Assembly (NCBI GenBank): GCA_011947345.1
Contig: JAAVTG010000043.1
Location: 620,001 to 684,000, forward strand
From: Phytophthora quininea
Lineage: Eukaryota > Oomycota > Peronosporomycetes > Peronosporales > Peronosporaceae
Length of the DNA stretch: 64,000 nt
Direction of reading: 5' to 3'
Part shown: positions 11,570 to 23,200 of the stretch, piece after piece
Numbering within the stretch: position 1 is the stretch's first letter
Layout: each line of letters begins with the position of its first letter
Translations under genes and position numbers: made by a program
Notes under the pieces: generated by a model
The model's database searches: none
Told to the model about the DNA's origin: nothing
What the model saw: only the letters and a program-made list of their open reading frames with translations

Positions 11570-11834
11570 GGCCGCTTGCGTCTTGTACGGGGAATCGGTC
11601 TCTGGGCTGACCTTCGACGTGAGCTGCTCGGGACTTGTCGCGACCGGACGAAATCGAGGAGTGCGAGGGATAGGCCGGGATTTTGAAATGGGGTCGGGCG
11701 CAGCAGCGACAGATAGTGCCACCACTGGGCAGTTCACAACCGCCAAAGGAAACCTGTCAACGAACCGAAACGAAGGCCATGCGTGTCAATCAAAACCGGC
11801 CGGCTGGATACAATTAGTCGACGACACGAGGAAT

Positions 11835-12730
11835 TCAATCGCTCCCCGGCTGTGTGACGCAGACTTGGACCCCGGGTGACGCCCGCAGCCGCTTCATCGC
11901 CAGCTCCAGCATGCGCTTCATCCCAGCACCTAAACAATCTCAGCGCTCAGCGACAATTCTCCTTTACAGGCATATGGACGCTGGAACGTACCGGTGACTG
12001 TCATCCCCGCCATGCCTTGGAACGACGAGAAAAATCGCACAGCGGCCCAACAATCACCAGGCGAGTCCTTGCTTCCCCCGCCGAACCCAGTTCCTCCTGC
12101 ATCGCATGTCGGTTAGCGGTGCCGTTTTTTCATGCCTCAAAGCAGCAAACACCCACTTCCCAGCTCAGCTCGACGCGCTCCAGCTCGCACAGCAGCTCGA
12201 AGGCACTTTGGCACGGTCGAAAACGCACCCGATGTAGACACTCTGCAGCCAGCCCCATCGTCATCCCATTCGAGGCTGCAGTCGCCAACCGCTTGGTGAT
12301 GAGGTTCGCGTCGACACCCAAAAACAGCACTTGACCGCGTTCCTTGGCAACATGCAATGCAGCAGCAATACACTCCTGTCCAAGCACAGCGACGGATCTG
12401 TTCAGCGACACTAGACAGTCTCAATACACCAGAGTGACTACCTTTTCACCAAGACCATCAGGCGCTGCAGCTCCGATTAAAAGACTACAGTGCAGCCAGC
12501 ACTTTTCAGACTGCAGGACGGCAAACAACCTCAATGCAATTGCAATAGTACTCGTCTTCGATTTTGTGCGTCATATCGACCGCTGGCGCACTGCAGACCG
12601 CCGCTGCCGCTCGCCTCTGCGTCCTTAGTTCCTGCGAGTGGATACTGGAGCTAAAGAGCCTCTCCGCTGTCGTGTCCGGCGGCGCATCGCCCAGCTCCTC
12701 GGGCCGCAGCAAGCGCTTGAGCCGAGGCAT
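11835..12730 (-). CDS. RecA/RAD51-superfamily protein, possibly SWSAP1-like
   Basis: Short exons can be joined. They give a charged N-terminus with Arg/Leu-rich stretches, then LLIGAAAPDGL in the place of a degenerate P-loop, a helix, a strand GQVLFLGVDANLI, the stretch VRFRPCQSAFELLCELE, a strand TRLVIVGPLCDF, a helix MKRMLELAMKRLR and a strand VQVCVTQPGSD. The strand order fits RecA-like ATPases, and the RVRFRPCQSAFELLCEL stretch recalls KIRFQYPPSTRELFRLLC of human SWSAP1, a RAD51 partner in homologous recombination. No Walker A lysine is clear. Putative introns are 12551-12485, a very short one near 12449-12411, one ending near 12070, and one ending in GTTTAG near 11932. One homopolymer correction (GGGG) is also needed. 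The model is weak, but the strand pattern is hard to explain by chance. Confidence 0.4.
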
Positions 12731-12809
12731 GTTCCTGCTGCCTGCCGTGCTTTTGATTGGCTAAATTCGGGATGGCTCCACTTTCAATCCTTCTGGGTTG
12801 AGAGCAATC

Positions 12810-15285
12810 ATGTCGTCTCCGCTGCGGCTGCCGCGGCCGCTCGTGGCCCGCAGCGTGTCGGATGCGGCTCCAGCTCGCCCCTACGAGGCGCTGGGGTCGT
12901 CCGACGCCTCGTTCCGACCGCGCATGTCGTTCCTGAGACGGGACCGCGAGAAGACCAAGGAGCTGGAGCGCAACGAGCTGCTGGCGATGATCCTCGAGTC
13001 CATCGCCAATGTCCCTAAGGCTGTGGAGCGCATCCATGCGGACGAGAAACTGCGAAAGGCTCTGCGGCAAGAGATGGGTGCGGAGAGCTCGCTGCTGCAC
13101 CGCTTCTTCGATGGCAAACAGCAGCAGCAGGAGACAGGCACCGCCAGCAGCCTGACGGAGAGCCTGTCGGCCGACAACCTGCGCGGCTGGGGGAGCAGTA
13201 AGGAGAGTCTGCAAGAGGAGAGTCTGTTGCCCGACAGACCAGCCACTGCGTTGGGCATCTACGACGACTACCAGCGCAGGCAGGAGAGCGAGAGCGAGAG
13301 CAGCGACTTTGAGTCCGAGTACGAGAACGACCTCGCCGAGGCCGTGACGCAGCTCTGTATGACGGACGACGCGCTTACGGCGATGGACGACATGATATCG
13401 GACCCGATTAGTATCGTCAACACGGCCTTTGACACCAACTCACCAAGGATGTCGAACTCGCCGCCGTCGTCGTTCGAGTTGGGAGCGTCGCCCGGGAACA
13501 CGTCGATGGATGGCGAACCAGTGTCGGCCCTATGGCCGAGACAGCCAAACCAGTTTGCATTTACGCAGGAGGAAGACAATAACGTGCGTGGCGAAGATGA
13601 GGTTTACAGCGAGATGGTGAGCTCGGTGGGTGAGGATGAAACCTTTGCTGGTGAGGAAGGAGAGGATGAGGAGGACGGACAGGTGTTAGAAGACGATACC
13701 GATGGGAAGGTATTTGATATGGACGAAGATGATGAAGAAGGATTGGGGCCTTTCGGCGACAGAAACACCTTGCCGAGCGTGCTCGGAATTGGTTCGCTCC
13801 CTAAAACACCCCAGCAGGTGGTGTTTGAAGAAGAGAAGGAGGAGAAACCAAAACCGAAGGTTGACAATGTTCACACAGTCGATATCAAAGAGGCTGATGG
13901 TGCCTGTGATGAGGACGAAGAAGGAGAAGCAAGTGATGATGGCGACGACGATGATGATGGCACGGCAAAGGAGTACGAAGAGCTGCAGCTTCGGATCATC
14001 CGAGAGAAAAACCGCACCGGATTCGAGCCGAATCAAGACTGGCGCCCTCGAGGTGGTTGCATGATTGGCGGTCGGTACAAGGTAGGCAACAGGCAAGACA
14101 ATCTGCCACTGGGCAGTATGGAACTGATTTTGTTGTTGCTGATGTAGGTGGAATTGGCGATCGGAGAAGCCGTCTTTAGTCGAACGTATAAATGCCTGGA
14201 CACTCACACCGACCAGTCGGTATGCCTCAAGATCATCAAGAACAACAAGGAGTACTTTGATCAAGGCGTGGACGAGATTCGTGTGCTGGATTATATCGAC
14301 CGAAGCTGCAAAGTGGACGAGAGCCACCTTGTCCGACTTCTAGACTCGTTCTACTTTCGCGAACACTTGATCATCGTTACAGAGGTGAGTTACGGGCACT
14401 TTGAGCATTATCTTGAGGCACTTGGTATTGAGTCATTGTTGTTCATTCACGTGCTGCTAGCTCCTTCGAGACAATCTGTACGAGTTCTCGCGGCTACTGT
14501 TGCAGCGTGGTGTGATCAACTATTTCAGCATTCCGCGGCTGAAAAAGATCACGATTGAAGTCTTGGAGGCGCTAGACACGCTGCACTCTCTCGGCTTGGT
14601 ACACTGCGACCTCAAGCCAGAGAACATCCTCATCCAGAACTTCAGCACGTGCACCATCAAGGTGATCGACTTTGGGTCCGCTTGCTTCGTCACGGACGAG
14701 CTCACGTCTTACGTCCAGTCGCGTTCGTATCGAGCTCCCGAGGTAAATCATCACTACAACAAACCTCACGGTTTCTGCTGATCTCTAACTTCTTCGTCTT
14801 TCTTCGCAGGTCATATTGGGACTGTTGTACGACCAGAAGATCGACCTGTGGTCGCTCGGGTGTGTCATCGCCGAGATGTTCACGGGCGAAGTTCTCTTTC
14901 GCAACGACTCGGAGCAGTCTCTGCTGGCTCGGATCTTAGCAACCATCGGTGCGTTGACCACCTCTGCTCTCTCTATCATTGTTATATAGCCGCCACTTAT
15001 ATAGATTGTCGTTGCAGGCCCCGTTCCGGCGTCTCTGCTGGTCGGCCGTGGAGATCTGCAGGCCCAACTGATAGACACGGGCTGTTCGCCGTGGACCACG
15101 CTGGCAACGGCGTGTTGGCTGCGCGTCTGCAGCTGCCGTCCCTAGAAGAAGCTGTGCCCACCAAAGACCTTCAGTTCCTGGACTTCCTGCGCGCACTGCT
15201 GCAGATCGACCCCGCGCATCGGCTCTCGGCGCGGCAGGCTCTGACGCATCCGTGGCTTCAACACGGCGTGTTTTCACAGTCGTAG
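12810..15285 (+). CDS. DYRK-type CMGC protein kinase
   Basis: This is a dual-specificity Ser/Thr/Tyr kinase of the DYRK/HIPK group. An N-terminal extension of about 420 residues is disordered and very acidic. The kinase domain starts at RYKVELAIGEAVFSRTYK (a degenerate Gly loop), with CLKIIKN (catalytic Lys), HCDLKPENIL (catalytic loop), VIDFGSACF (DFG) and SRSYRAPEV (DYRK-type activation loop, its first Tyr replaced by the Ser of QSRSY). It ends with DPAHRLSARQALTHPWL. Exons are 12810-14081, 14148-14384, 14461-14742, 14810-14948 and 15018-15285, all GT-AG and in phase. The frame slips once near 15063-15065. DYRKs autophosphorylate the activation-loop Tyr of YxY; here that region reads YVQSRSY, so the mode of activation may differ. 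Confidence 0.8.
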
Positions 15286-15344
15286 TGTTTATGTACCGCA
15301 CTCCGAAATACGCGCCTTTTTAGTTTGAAAATCGTCCGAGGACA

Positions 15345-15869
15345 ATGGCAGAGTCGGCCCCGCACGCGGACAACCAGACGGAGAGCGTCACAAGCGACGG
15401 CGTGGGCTTCTACACGAGCGACAAGTGGAGAGAGTTCTATCCGAACCAGGAGGTGGCGGTGGTCACGAGGATCAGCGCGCCGCCGGTGCCCCGGAAGGTT
15501 AACTGCAATTTAGACATTTTTATTGGTATTTCGGCTAAAAGTCTTTTGGTTTCTTTGCTGTAGGCTACGTGCCTCTGCGCCATGGACACTCTCGTCCAGA
15601 GTCCTCGGTCTGCCCTCAAGGAGGAGCGCCTCAAGGGTGCGTCCCAGAGCAGCAACAAATTATTTGCTACAGCTTTTCGCCAATTGCATTTAGTTGTTTC
15701 TTGTAGATTTTCGCTGGACACATTGTTGTGGGACGAGAAGCTGCTGGAGCAGAGGATCATGGAGCTGACGGCGTGGACGCGACGCTCACCAATGCCGCGT
15801 CGGCAGAAGTTGGAGCGCATCAACAGGATGATCAACCACTGTAACACTAGCAATACCAAGTCCTGTTGA
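15345..15869 (+). CDS. small conserved-looking protein of unknown function
   Basis: No family is recognised. Three exons are likely. The first starts at ATG 15345 and holds DGVGFYTSDKWREFYPNQEV. The second encodes CAMDTLVQSPRSALKEERL. The last encodes a basic helical region (LLWDEKLLEQRIMELTAW, then RRQKLERINRMI) ending at TGA 15869. Introns begin after PVPRK (GTTAAC...CTGTAG) and after KEERLK (GTGCGT...TTGTAG). The second join is one base out of phase beside a GGG run, as in other genes of this window. The product would be about 120 residues, without signal peptide or membrane segment. Splice structure and codon use support a real gene. Confidence 0.5.
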
Positions 15870-16211
15870 TGAAGCTGCGTGTCTTGTTGCGATGAGTTGC
15901 TGAAAAGCCGATAGGCTTTTGAGGGAGTTGACCGGGGTTTGTGCTTAGATGGCCATCAGCAGAAGAGCGGGGAAAGCCAAATCTGGAAGCACGGAGCGCA
16001 TTCGTATTATAGTTTATGCCCATACAGGAATTGGTTGCTGATGATGTCACCTTGCCGGCTGATACACTGTACTGCCACGAGTTATAATTGCTAACATCGT
16101 ACATGACAATCGGCCCCGTGATACCGACACTTCGGTGCGAGTTGAGAAGCATATTTCGGGCAGAGCGTCGGTTTGGCGTATCTGTTTGTTCGAGCACGAC
16201 ACCTCGCACGA
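15870..16211. other. intergenic spacer
   Basis: This 342-base gap lies before the SPEF2-like gene. The minus-strand open frame crossing it shows no recognisable features. The last 60 bases before 16212 are probably the 5' leader and core promoter of the next gene. Nothing else was seen. Confidence 0.45.
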
Positions 16212-19200
16212 ATGAGCTCTCTGGTGTTGCGATGGTTGAATGAAGATCTGCGATTGCATCGGAAGGTGGAGGTACTGGAACGGGACCTCAGCAATGGGTA
16301 TGTCATCGCCGAGGTGCTGCATCTCAAAGGAATGGAGCCGCAGCTCGAGGGCTACAAGGACTCCTCCAGCACAGCAGCCAAGATACACAACATGGAGCTA
16401 TTGGGCGAAAGACTCGCGGCTTTGGGCTTGCCGTTCCCAGTCAGCACACGACGGTCCATCATGATGGAGAACCGAGCTGCTGTACTTCAATTTATCTTGC
16501 AATTAAAAGACTTTCTCCGGCCGCGACCAAAATCACGATCGAATGCCACCCCAAGAAGAGGCGAAGGATCGACACAGCCAGAGAAAATATCGGCTACTGT
16601 ACAGTCACGTGCTCCACCTCATGATCTCGAAGACCGCTTCGTTGTGGAGACGATAAAGAAATATCACCCTACAGAAGTCCGCTTTGACAAAGATATTGAC
16701 ATGGCAGTACATTTGCGCAAGTTTCAGCAGCTCCAGTGGAAAGCAGAGAATGACTTGAATGACGTAAGTTCCTGCCAACAGCAAACGAGTGAAGAACGAG
16801 TCAAGGCTAACAAATTCCATATGTGTCAGATCCATGATCAAGCAAAAGCTGACAATAACGCAAACTCAGCTGCTGGGTATGCGGCTGCTCGAGCGCATTT
16901 GCAGGCCAAGGCAAAATTTATGCGTGATTGGGACAAGGAGCATCTCGACAAGTGGAAATATACGCAGGTATGATGTTTAAGTAGGACGTGGCCGTGCTTT
17001 TCTACTAATCATCCTACTAGCGTACGCACTTGGCCGTAGAACGCGACGATTTGAGACTTGAGTTAGCCTTACAAGAGAGGCAGCGAATTTTTGCAGAGGA
17101 TAAACTAGCAGCAAGCCAACAGGATGCCGCTGATGGAGTTGTCGAGTTCGAAAAGAATATGAACAGGCTAGGGCTATCTTCCGTCGGAACAGACCAGTCG
17201 CTTCGGGCGATCCCAGCGAGCAATGCAGATGCTCTTGCCCACTTTCGAGGCCTCGAAAAACGCGTTGAAGACCTGAACTTTCGACCCTCCAACAACGTCA
17301 AAATGATGAAAGAACTTCGCAAACGGCGTAAAGCGCAGCTTGCAGCGGAGAAAGACCGCCGCATGAGGCGGCAGAAGGCGTTGGTTGACCAGAAAAAGGT
17401 AATCGTTTGCTGGGGGCTTGAAAAAACGTCGTTGCGGCTGACTTGTGCTGTCTAGTAGCCGGGGAATTCGAATTTGCAATCGATTGAGGTTCCTAACACC
17501 GAGGATGTGCAGAACGGCGACCTCGATAGCAACCAGATCTCTGTGAATGGTGAGACGGACGAACTGGCAGAATCGGAGAGCACAACAGAGCCTACTGTTG
17601 GTACTCGGGAGCAATACATGGATGAGAGACAAGCAGGTCTCGTAGCGCACTACGAGCATTTGCGTGAGACGGGGTCTCTGAGGCGCAAAGAGGACATGAA
17701 AGTTTTAGAAGCGCTTCATTTGGAGTCGCGGAAGAAACAGCGACTTCGATCGTGGGCGGTGTGTTCTGATGCAGTGGAAGGGCTTATTTCTATAGCAATG
17801 ATGATCGTATTCTCCAGGTCAGCGGTAACCAAAACGCACAAAGGGTAATACTCAACGCTAACTTGTTTTGTTTGGTTGCCAGCGAGGGAGATGTCCTTGA
17901 CATTCAAGCTTTGAAGAAGAAGCTATTCCTTCAAGCAACCCCAACGCAGCCAACTCTCAGCGAGCAAGGCGGCTTGGAACTTCATTACGGGCTGGACGCA
18001 TTAGTCAGCAACTACTTATCATTTTCCGAAGTGTGGGCAGACTTCTCCATTCAGTCACCGCTCGCCACATATGACCCCAAGCCAGAGATTGAAACTTTAG
18101 CAGCGAATTGCACTGACCCAAACTCATCGTTGGATACGACCTGGTGTCGTCCGCTCTCGTTCGTGGTCATCAGCATGCGTACAGAAGACGAAAGCGGCCT
18201 CAATCTCGCTCGTCAAGTTGCAAAAGATCACCAACTTGCATTCGTTCAGCTTGATCAAGTTATGGAGGAGTGTATCAAAATGAGCTATGACCCTCTAAAG
18301 GTTGGCGATCAATTGGCAACACTTAGCGATCGCGAGGTAAGTTTTTCCCAGCGCTGTAAGTGGGGTTACTTTATGCTAATAACTGTTGCAGCGAGAACTG
18401 GGAGCATTCGGACCCAAGATTTCTGCTCTTCGGCAAAAGAGCGCAATTCTTCCTGAGGCGATGGTCACTGAAATCATGGCGAAGGTTGTATTACTGTGTC
18501 GGCGGGAATATGTTGATGTTTCTACTAACATTGGAGGCTGTATGCTTCACAACTTCCCAAGGTGAGATGCCAATAGCAGCGAAGGTGGCGTTTTCTCTAA
18601 TACTTTGAATCATTTGAATCAGGGCCACGGACGAAGCTAAAGCTTTGGAGAAGGCTATCTTGGCAAACATTCCAAGCGCGGAGGTCAACACGAATGGATT
18701 GCAGCAAGACCTTACAGCATCAGAAGTGGTCGGGGAGCCACCCGAATCCGCTTTCATTTCTGCATGGGATGGCATTATTTTGGTTTCTGCTGATCAATCC
18801 CAAGTGGAACCACCTTCTAACGGTTCAGAGTCAACAGCGGGCCGGGATGAAATGAGACCTTCAGCCTCCAAGTCCACGCTGGCGGAGGCACAAAAAAGTT
18901 TGCTGCTGAGGAAGAGCAACGAGTTCGTACTGAAGAGCAGCGCGCAAATCTCGAAAACTACTGGAGTCAAACTACCCGAATCCTACGTATCGACCGAACT
19001 GGGCTCCACCGTGACGTACTTCTCGAAACTATTCATTTATGCATTGACTATTTTACGCAGACCACACACACGGGACCAGCAGTGATTCAATGTCAAAAAG
19101 ACAGCTTTCCCGAAGAGCTTAAAGCTGCACGCGATAGAAGGCGCGAGTCTATGGGTCTCGTAAACCGAGTGGTGTGGATGCGGAGATCAAAGGAAATTAA

Positions 19201-21142
19201 TCTTGCAGATGACGCTCTCCTGGAGCTTGTGCGTATGCTGGATAAGGTAGCTTCGCAATACGATGAAGCAGGGCTTTGTGTTGTGGATTTATTGACATTG
19301 TATTCGTGCAGATGGATGCGACTCTATCGCGAAAACTCCGAGAGCCTATGGCAAGAATTCGGTCGGTGCTCCAAGCTATTTCGACTTTAGCCATCACGAC
19401 TGAGCAGGATCTGGAAAATGAACTGCAGAGCGATGGGGCGGCCTCATTTCAGTCAGTTCTGGAGCAAGCGTTGGCAAGGCTCAAGGGAATGGATGCTTCA
19501 GATCATCGAGAGGTAGAACGAATCAGTTGCAAAGAAGTAAGTGTCGTTACTGACAATAATTTGCCATGCAGCGAGTTTTGACGGAGCTCGAGGTAGCGCT
19601 GGGTGATATGGCGGACTTCAATCGCGTGGCAGGCAATGATTTCGTGAATGCGCTGGGGAGAGACCCGCTGCCAGACGTAGTTGGCGCCGTGGATGTCGTG
19701 TACCAGAGCCTACCACCGATTTGCTTTTGTCTGATGGCTTACACTGTGGAAAAGCTCCAGATCCTGTCCGAAAGGCTGTACGGCAGCATTCCTTTCCTGA
19801 GTGAAAACTTCCAAGACGCAGGAAAGAAGGTAATACTCTTGAGTGCAGTGGCACGTGAGGCAATGAGTGCTGCGACGGCACTTGGGGATGATGCAGCAGG
19901 TGGTGGGCAGTTCGCACAGCTCGCCGGCGAAGAGGTTCTAAGCATTTTAGGCCAAATTGCGTCCGAGTACACTTTCCACCTCGCTGACGACTCTCCCATG
20001 CAGCAATACACACTATGTGAGACCAACGTGGTGACTCAGGAAATCACGAGGCTACTCCAAAGAATGTCGTTGCTGTGCCGGTTTGCAGATCGACTAAGAC
20101 AGACAACCGGGCAGCTTTACGCGCGAGATGTAAATCGGCTACAACAAATTGTTCAAGCAGATATTCAGGTCAAAGACAAAGCGATTCAGCGGGTCATGGC
20201 AGACATTCGGACCGATGGCATCGCCGACTGGCCAGTGACGGAGTTGATACTTGAACCGGTGGCAGATATAGCAGTTCGCTTGCCACGAGCGCAGAGACAA
20301 AACTTCCTCTCGATCGAGCAGCTAGGAGCTTTGGTACGCGCCTGTCGAAACTGGGAAGTTGCTGATCCAATCGCAGCGGGGATCCCTGGACGATTGGAAA
20401 TTGCGAGTGATGTCTTTGTCGCGCTAGTCCTAGAAGTTGCCGCACTGGAAAAGCTACCAACACGTTGGCGGGATTCGGTTTCAATCGCAGCAGCCACATT
20501 GCAGCAATGCTCGGCCCGTGGGTAGTATCCTGGCGAAAGTTCGTCTGGGCACTGCTCTGCATTCAGTTCATAGGGATACCATCGCTTGAGAGCATAGTGG
20601 ACTGCCTCGATCAAGCGCGAAAGCTGCCGTCGATCAAGCGTCAGCTGCAGGCTGCTCTCCAAAGTGGACACCACAACGCTGTCGTATCCGCTAACGATTT
20701 CCAGCAAATGACGTTGTGGTTTGAACAATGCAGTGAAGTACGAGGCAGCCACGAGGCAGCGAAACTCAAGTCGTTGGTTTTCCAACTTTTTGCGACGGGG
20801 ACCGATTGCGAAGACCCAAACGTCGAGCTGTTGCCGATGCTGCTGTTCTGGTGTGTCCACCCGTCCTGCTCCTTCCACGTTCGCCGCGAACTAGAAGACT
20901 TTCTGCCCCGTTATTCGCGCGGTTTGTTCCGTGCCTTCTACCTGCTCAAGAAATGCGCGACCGACTGCACGGCACCGCCCTGCATCTCCAGCTTCCTCTC
21001 CGTCACCAGCACCTCTTTCGACGCTCAAGAGCTCTCCGACCTGCTCATCTCCGGCTCCTTTGCCCAGTTCTCTCTGGTTTGCCCTCCTTCCATCCACCAG
21101 TTCTTCCTACTGCAGAACCCTCTCCAAGCTCTCACTAACTAA
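16212..21142 (+). CDS. SPEF2: SPEF2/CPC1-like axonemal central-pair protein
   Basis: This large multi-exon gene encodes about 1,450 residues, matching the sperm flagellar protein 2 (KPL2) family, which sits in the axonemal central-pair apparatus. Residues 1-100 are a CH-like domain (SSLVLRWLNEDLRL, GYVIAEVLHLKG). A charged coiled coil follows (DLRLELALQERQRIFAEDKLA, then KELRKRRKAQLAAEKDRRMRRQKA). A domain of alternating strands and helices near 17900-18340 corresponds to the adenylate-kinase-like region, without an obvious P-loop. The C-terminal half is helical and includes VVSWRKFVWALL, like the family's VNWRQFL motif. At least eight introns fit GT-AG. Two apparent one-base losses lie at 18892-18897 (A run) and 20520-20522 (G run); correcting them gives AQKKFAAEEEQR and ARGVVSWRKF. 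It is expected in flagellated zoospores. Confidence 0.75.
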
Positions 21143-21171
21143 AAAGCCAACAATGCCGATGCTGAAGGTTC

Positions 21172-21492
21172 TTAATCCTCTCGCTTCTCTTCCTCCACTC
21201 GCTTCTTCCGCCGCCGCTTCTTCCTCAGCACATCTGCATACAGGGAGTGGGAGAACAGGCCCGACAGCAGTCCCAGCACACACGCAGAGCGCAGACTACC
21301 AGCGTAGCGCATGGCCAGCACTGCAGCCACAACGCCCCCAGAGAACTTGACGCCTTCCTCCATCGTCGAAGCCCTCGCCAGGATCTTGCTGGATACAGTA
21401 GCCGCCATTGTCGATAGAGACGTCGTCACGGCGAGCTGTCGGTCGCCTGGCGCCGGCGGCTTAGGCTGCTGCGCTGCCGCGTCGTGGTCCAT
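21172..21492 (-). CDS. small membrane protein of unknown function
   Basis: This intronless 106-residue protein is not recognised. The first 30 residues are polar. Residues about 45-85 hold two hydrophobic stretches (FSGGVVAAVLAMRY and ACVLGLLSGLF) that could form a hairpin. The last 16 residues are strongly basic then acidic (LRKKRRRKKRVEEEKRED), suggesting a cytosolic or nuclear-facing tail. The stop lies only 29 bases from the convergent SPEF2-like stop. The start ATG at 21492 faces the RING gene at 21569, so a 76-base divergent promoter would serve both. Confidence 0.5.
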   Translation of the reverse strand: MDHDAAAQQPKPPAPGDRQLAVTTSLSTMAATVSSKILARASTMEEGVKFSGGVVAAVLAMRYAGSLRSACVLGLLSGLFSHSLYADVLRKKRRRKKRVEEEKRED

Positions 21493-21568
21493 TGCCGCGG
21501 AAAGGACTTATGATGAATATTGCGTTATTGTTGCGATATTTGCATGAACATTTTGATCATTCGCTGCA

Positions 21569-22650
21569 ATGAATGCTGAGAAGTGTCCACACTACGGGCG
21601 GCGCTGCCACGTGCTGGCCGAGTGCTGCAAGAAGTGGGTGGGCTGCCGCCTGTGCCATGACGGTCAGTTCGAGGAGAGCCACCACATCGACCGCCACGCC
21701 ATCCGCCGCATGCGCTGCGACCTATGCCAGACCGAGCAGCCCGTAGGGAAACGAGTGTGATGGAGTGGTGTGTATTGGGTTCTGACTGTGCTTCTACTGC
21801 TGCTCTCAGTGCGCTCAAGACTGCGTGAACTGCCACGAGCGCATGGCCAACTACTTTTGCGGCGTCTGCAATCTGTTCGACGACGCTGGCATCGAGAAGC
21901 AAGTCTTCCACTGCGACCAGTGCGGCATCTGCCGGTACGTCCCATTGGAGAAAGATCTCTTAGGCACTGCTACTGACGGGATTTTCTTCTGGGGTGCCAG
22001 TGTGGGAGGCCGAGAGAACTTTACCATTGCGTGAAATGCTGCGGGTGCTATCCGCACTCGCTAGAAGCCAAGCACAAATGTCTGGAGGGGTCCATGCACA
22101 GAGAGTGCCCCATTTGTCTCGACGTGAGTGGGTAGATTAGCTGCACAGGTAGTGTTGTGCTGACATTGGAGTTTTACTGCTGCAGGTGACGTTCGACTCG
22201 CTCGAGAGCGTGAACGTCTTGCCGTGTGGTCACGTAATGCACGCGAGCTGCTTTAAAGAGTACATCAAGCACCGGTACGCCAAGCGAGTTCATGTAGTGT
22301 GTGTGTTAAGGAATTTTGCTTGTTTCTAATCTGCTTGCGCATGTTGCTTTTGCTGCAGCAATATCGTGTGCCCAACCTGTCGAACGTTGATGTTTACTGA
22401 GGAAGAGCTCAACGGCGATGGTGACAACAATGAGGAAGGTGACGACGAGGAGGACAGCGACGATAGCGAAGACAGTAGTGATGATGACGAAGAAGAAGAC
22501 AGTAGTGGAGAGGGAGAGGACGGCGGCGAACAGGAAGAAGGCGAGGACGACGACGACAGCAGTACGTCCGAGTCGGAATCAGACACATCCGCACCAGCGA
22601 CACACGATGCAGAGCGCAACGTCTGGCCTGCCGCCCATCAAGCGCTCTAA
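21569..22650 (+). CDS. RCHY1: CHY/CTCHY/RING E3 ubiquitin ligase (RCHY1/Pirh2 type)
   Basis: This RING E3 is expected to transfer ubiquitin to partner proteins. The CHY zinc finger covers roughly residues 5-75 ([34 protein letters not shown]). The CTCHY finger follows ([31 protein letters not shown]). The RING finger has [17 protein letters not shown] and CPTCRTL. The C-terminal 90 residues are an acidic Asp/Glu/Ser tail absent from human RCHY1. Exons start at 21569, 21810, 22001, about 22186 and about 22360, each with GT-AG. One base is missing in the T run at 22020-22022: NFYHC needs one more T. With it the cysteine/histidine pattern is complete. Confidence 0.85.
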
Positions 22651-22818
22651 GCAATGCGAGGTTTGGTATGGACGGATGATATCATAAATGCCTTTCGATT
22701 TTGCAGGAAACACTTGCACGTGGAAGCCGCAGGGGACGCACTCCACGACACACATCGACAAAACGCTACACTGCTACTGTCCGTCGCCCGCTCTTCCGGT
22801 TGCAAAGAGTTTCGTTGC

Positions 22819-23200
22819 TCAGATCCCGTTGCGGGCCACTTTGTCGTCCCGATAGCGTCCTCGGTAGACCCTGGCCGACTGACTGTAGCTCGATGCCGAC
22901 TTGCAGTCCAGCGAGCAGAAGCCCGCGTAGCGACTGGAGCCGGCCACGAAGCTGCGCGCGCACATGCCGCACTGCTCCCAGTCGACGGGCGTGCTGCCGT
23001 CGCTCATGGCTTTGCGTCGGCCTTCCATCTCCTCTCGTGACGACTGTGGCCGCGAACGAGCTGCAGAGCTCGGACCGGTTGGTGGAGCGCTTGCTGGCGC
23101 CGGCCAGCGCCACGGGCTGCAGCTGCTGCGCCTCCTCTTGCTTCTTGTCGCGGCCGCCGATCTTGCGCAGCAGCCTCTTGGTGGAGTCGCGAATGCCCAT
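22819..23200 (-). CDS. small protein with FCS-like zinc finger
   Basis: From ATG 23200 the first 50 residues are basic (TKRLLRKIGGRDKKQEEAQQL). The second part, in another frame from about 23030, reads WEQCGMCARSF then YAGFCSLDCKSAS, spacing that matches FCS-like (FLZ/DUF581) zinc fingers, which mediate protein contacts. A basic Tyr/Arg tail ends at 22819. The two parts are out of frame near 23033-23040 (ACGAGAGGAG), with no obvious intron, so an indel is suspected. The gene is convergent with the RCHY1-like gene, 168 bases away. Assignment of the finger rests on the CxxC...FCSxxC pattern alone. Confidence 0.45.

Noticed and set aside
22366..22650. Acidic repeat tract considered as a simple-sequence repeat locus
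   Set aside because: It is the acidic tail of the RING protein, in frame with the zinc-finger exons, and the codons vary.
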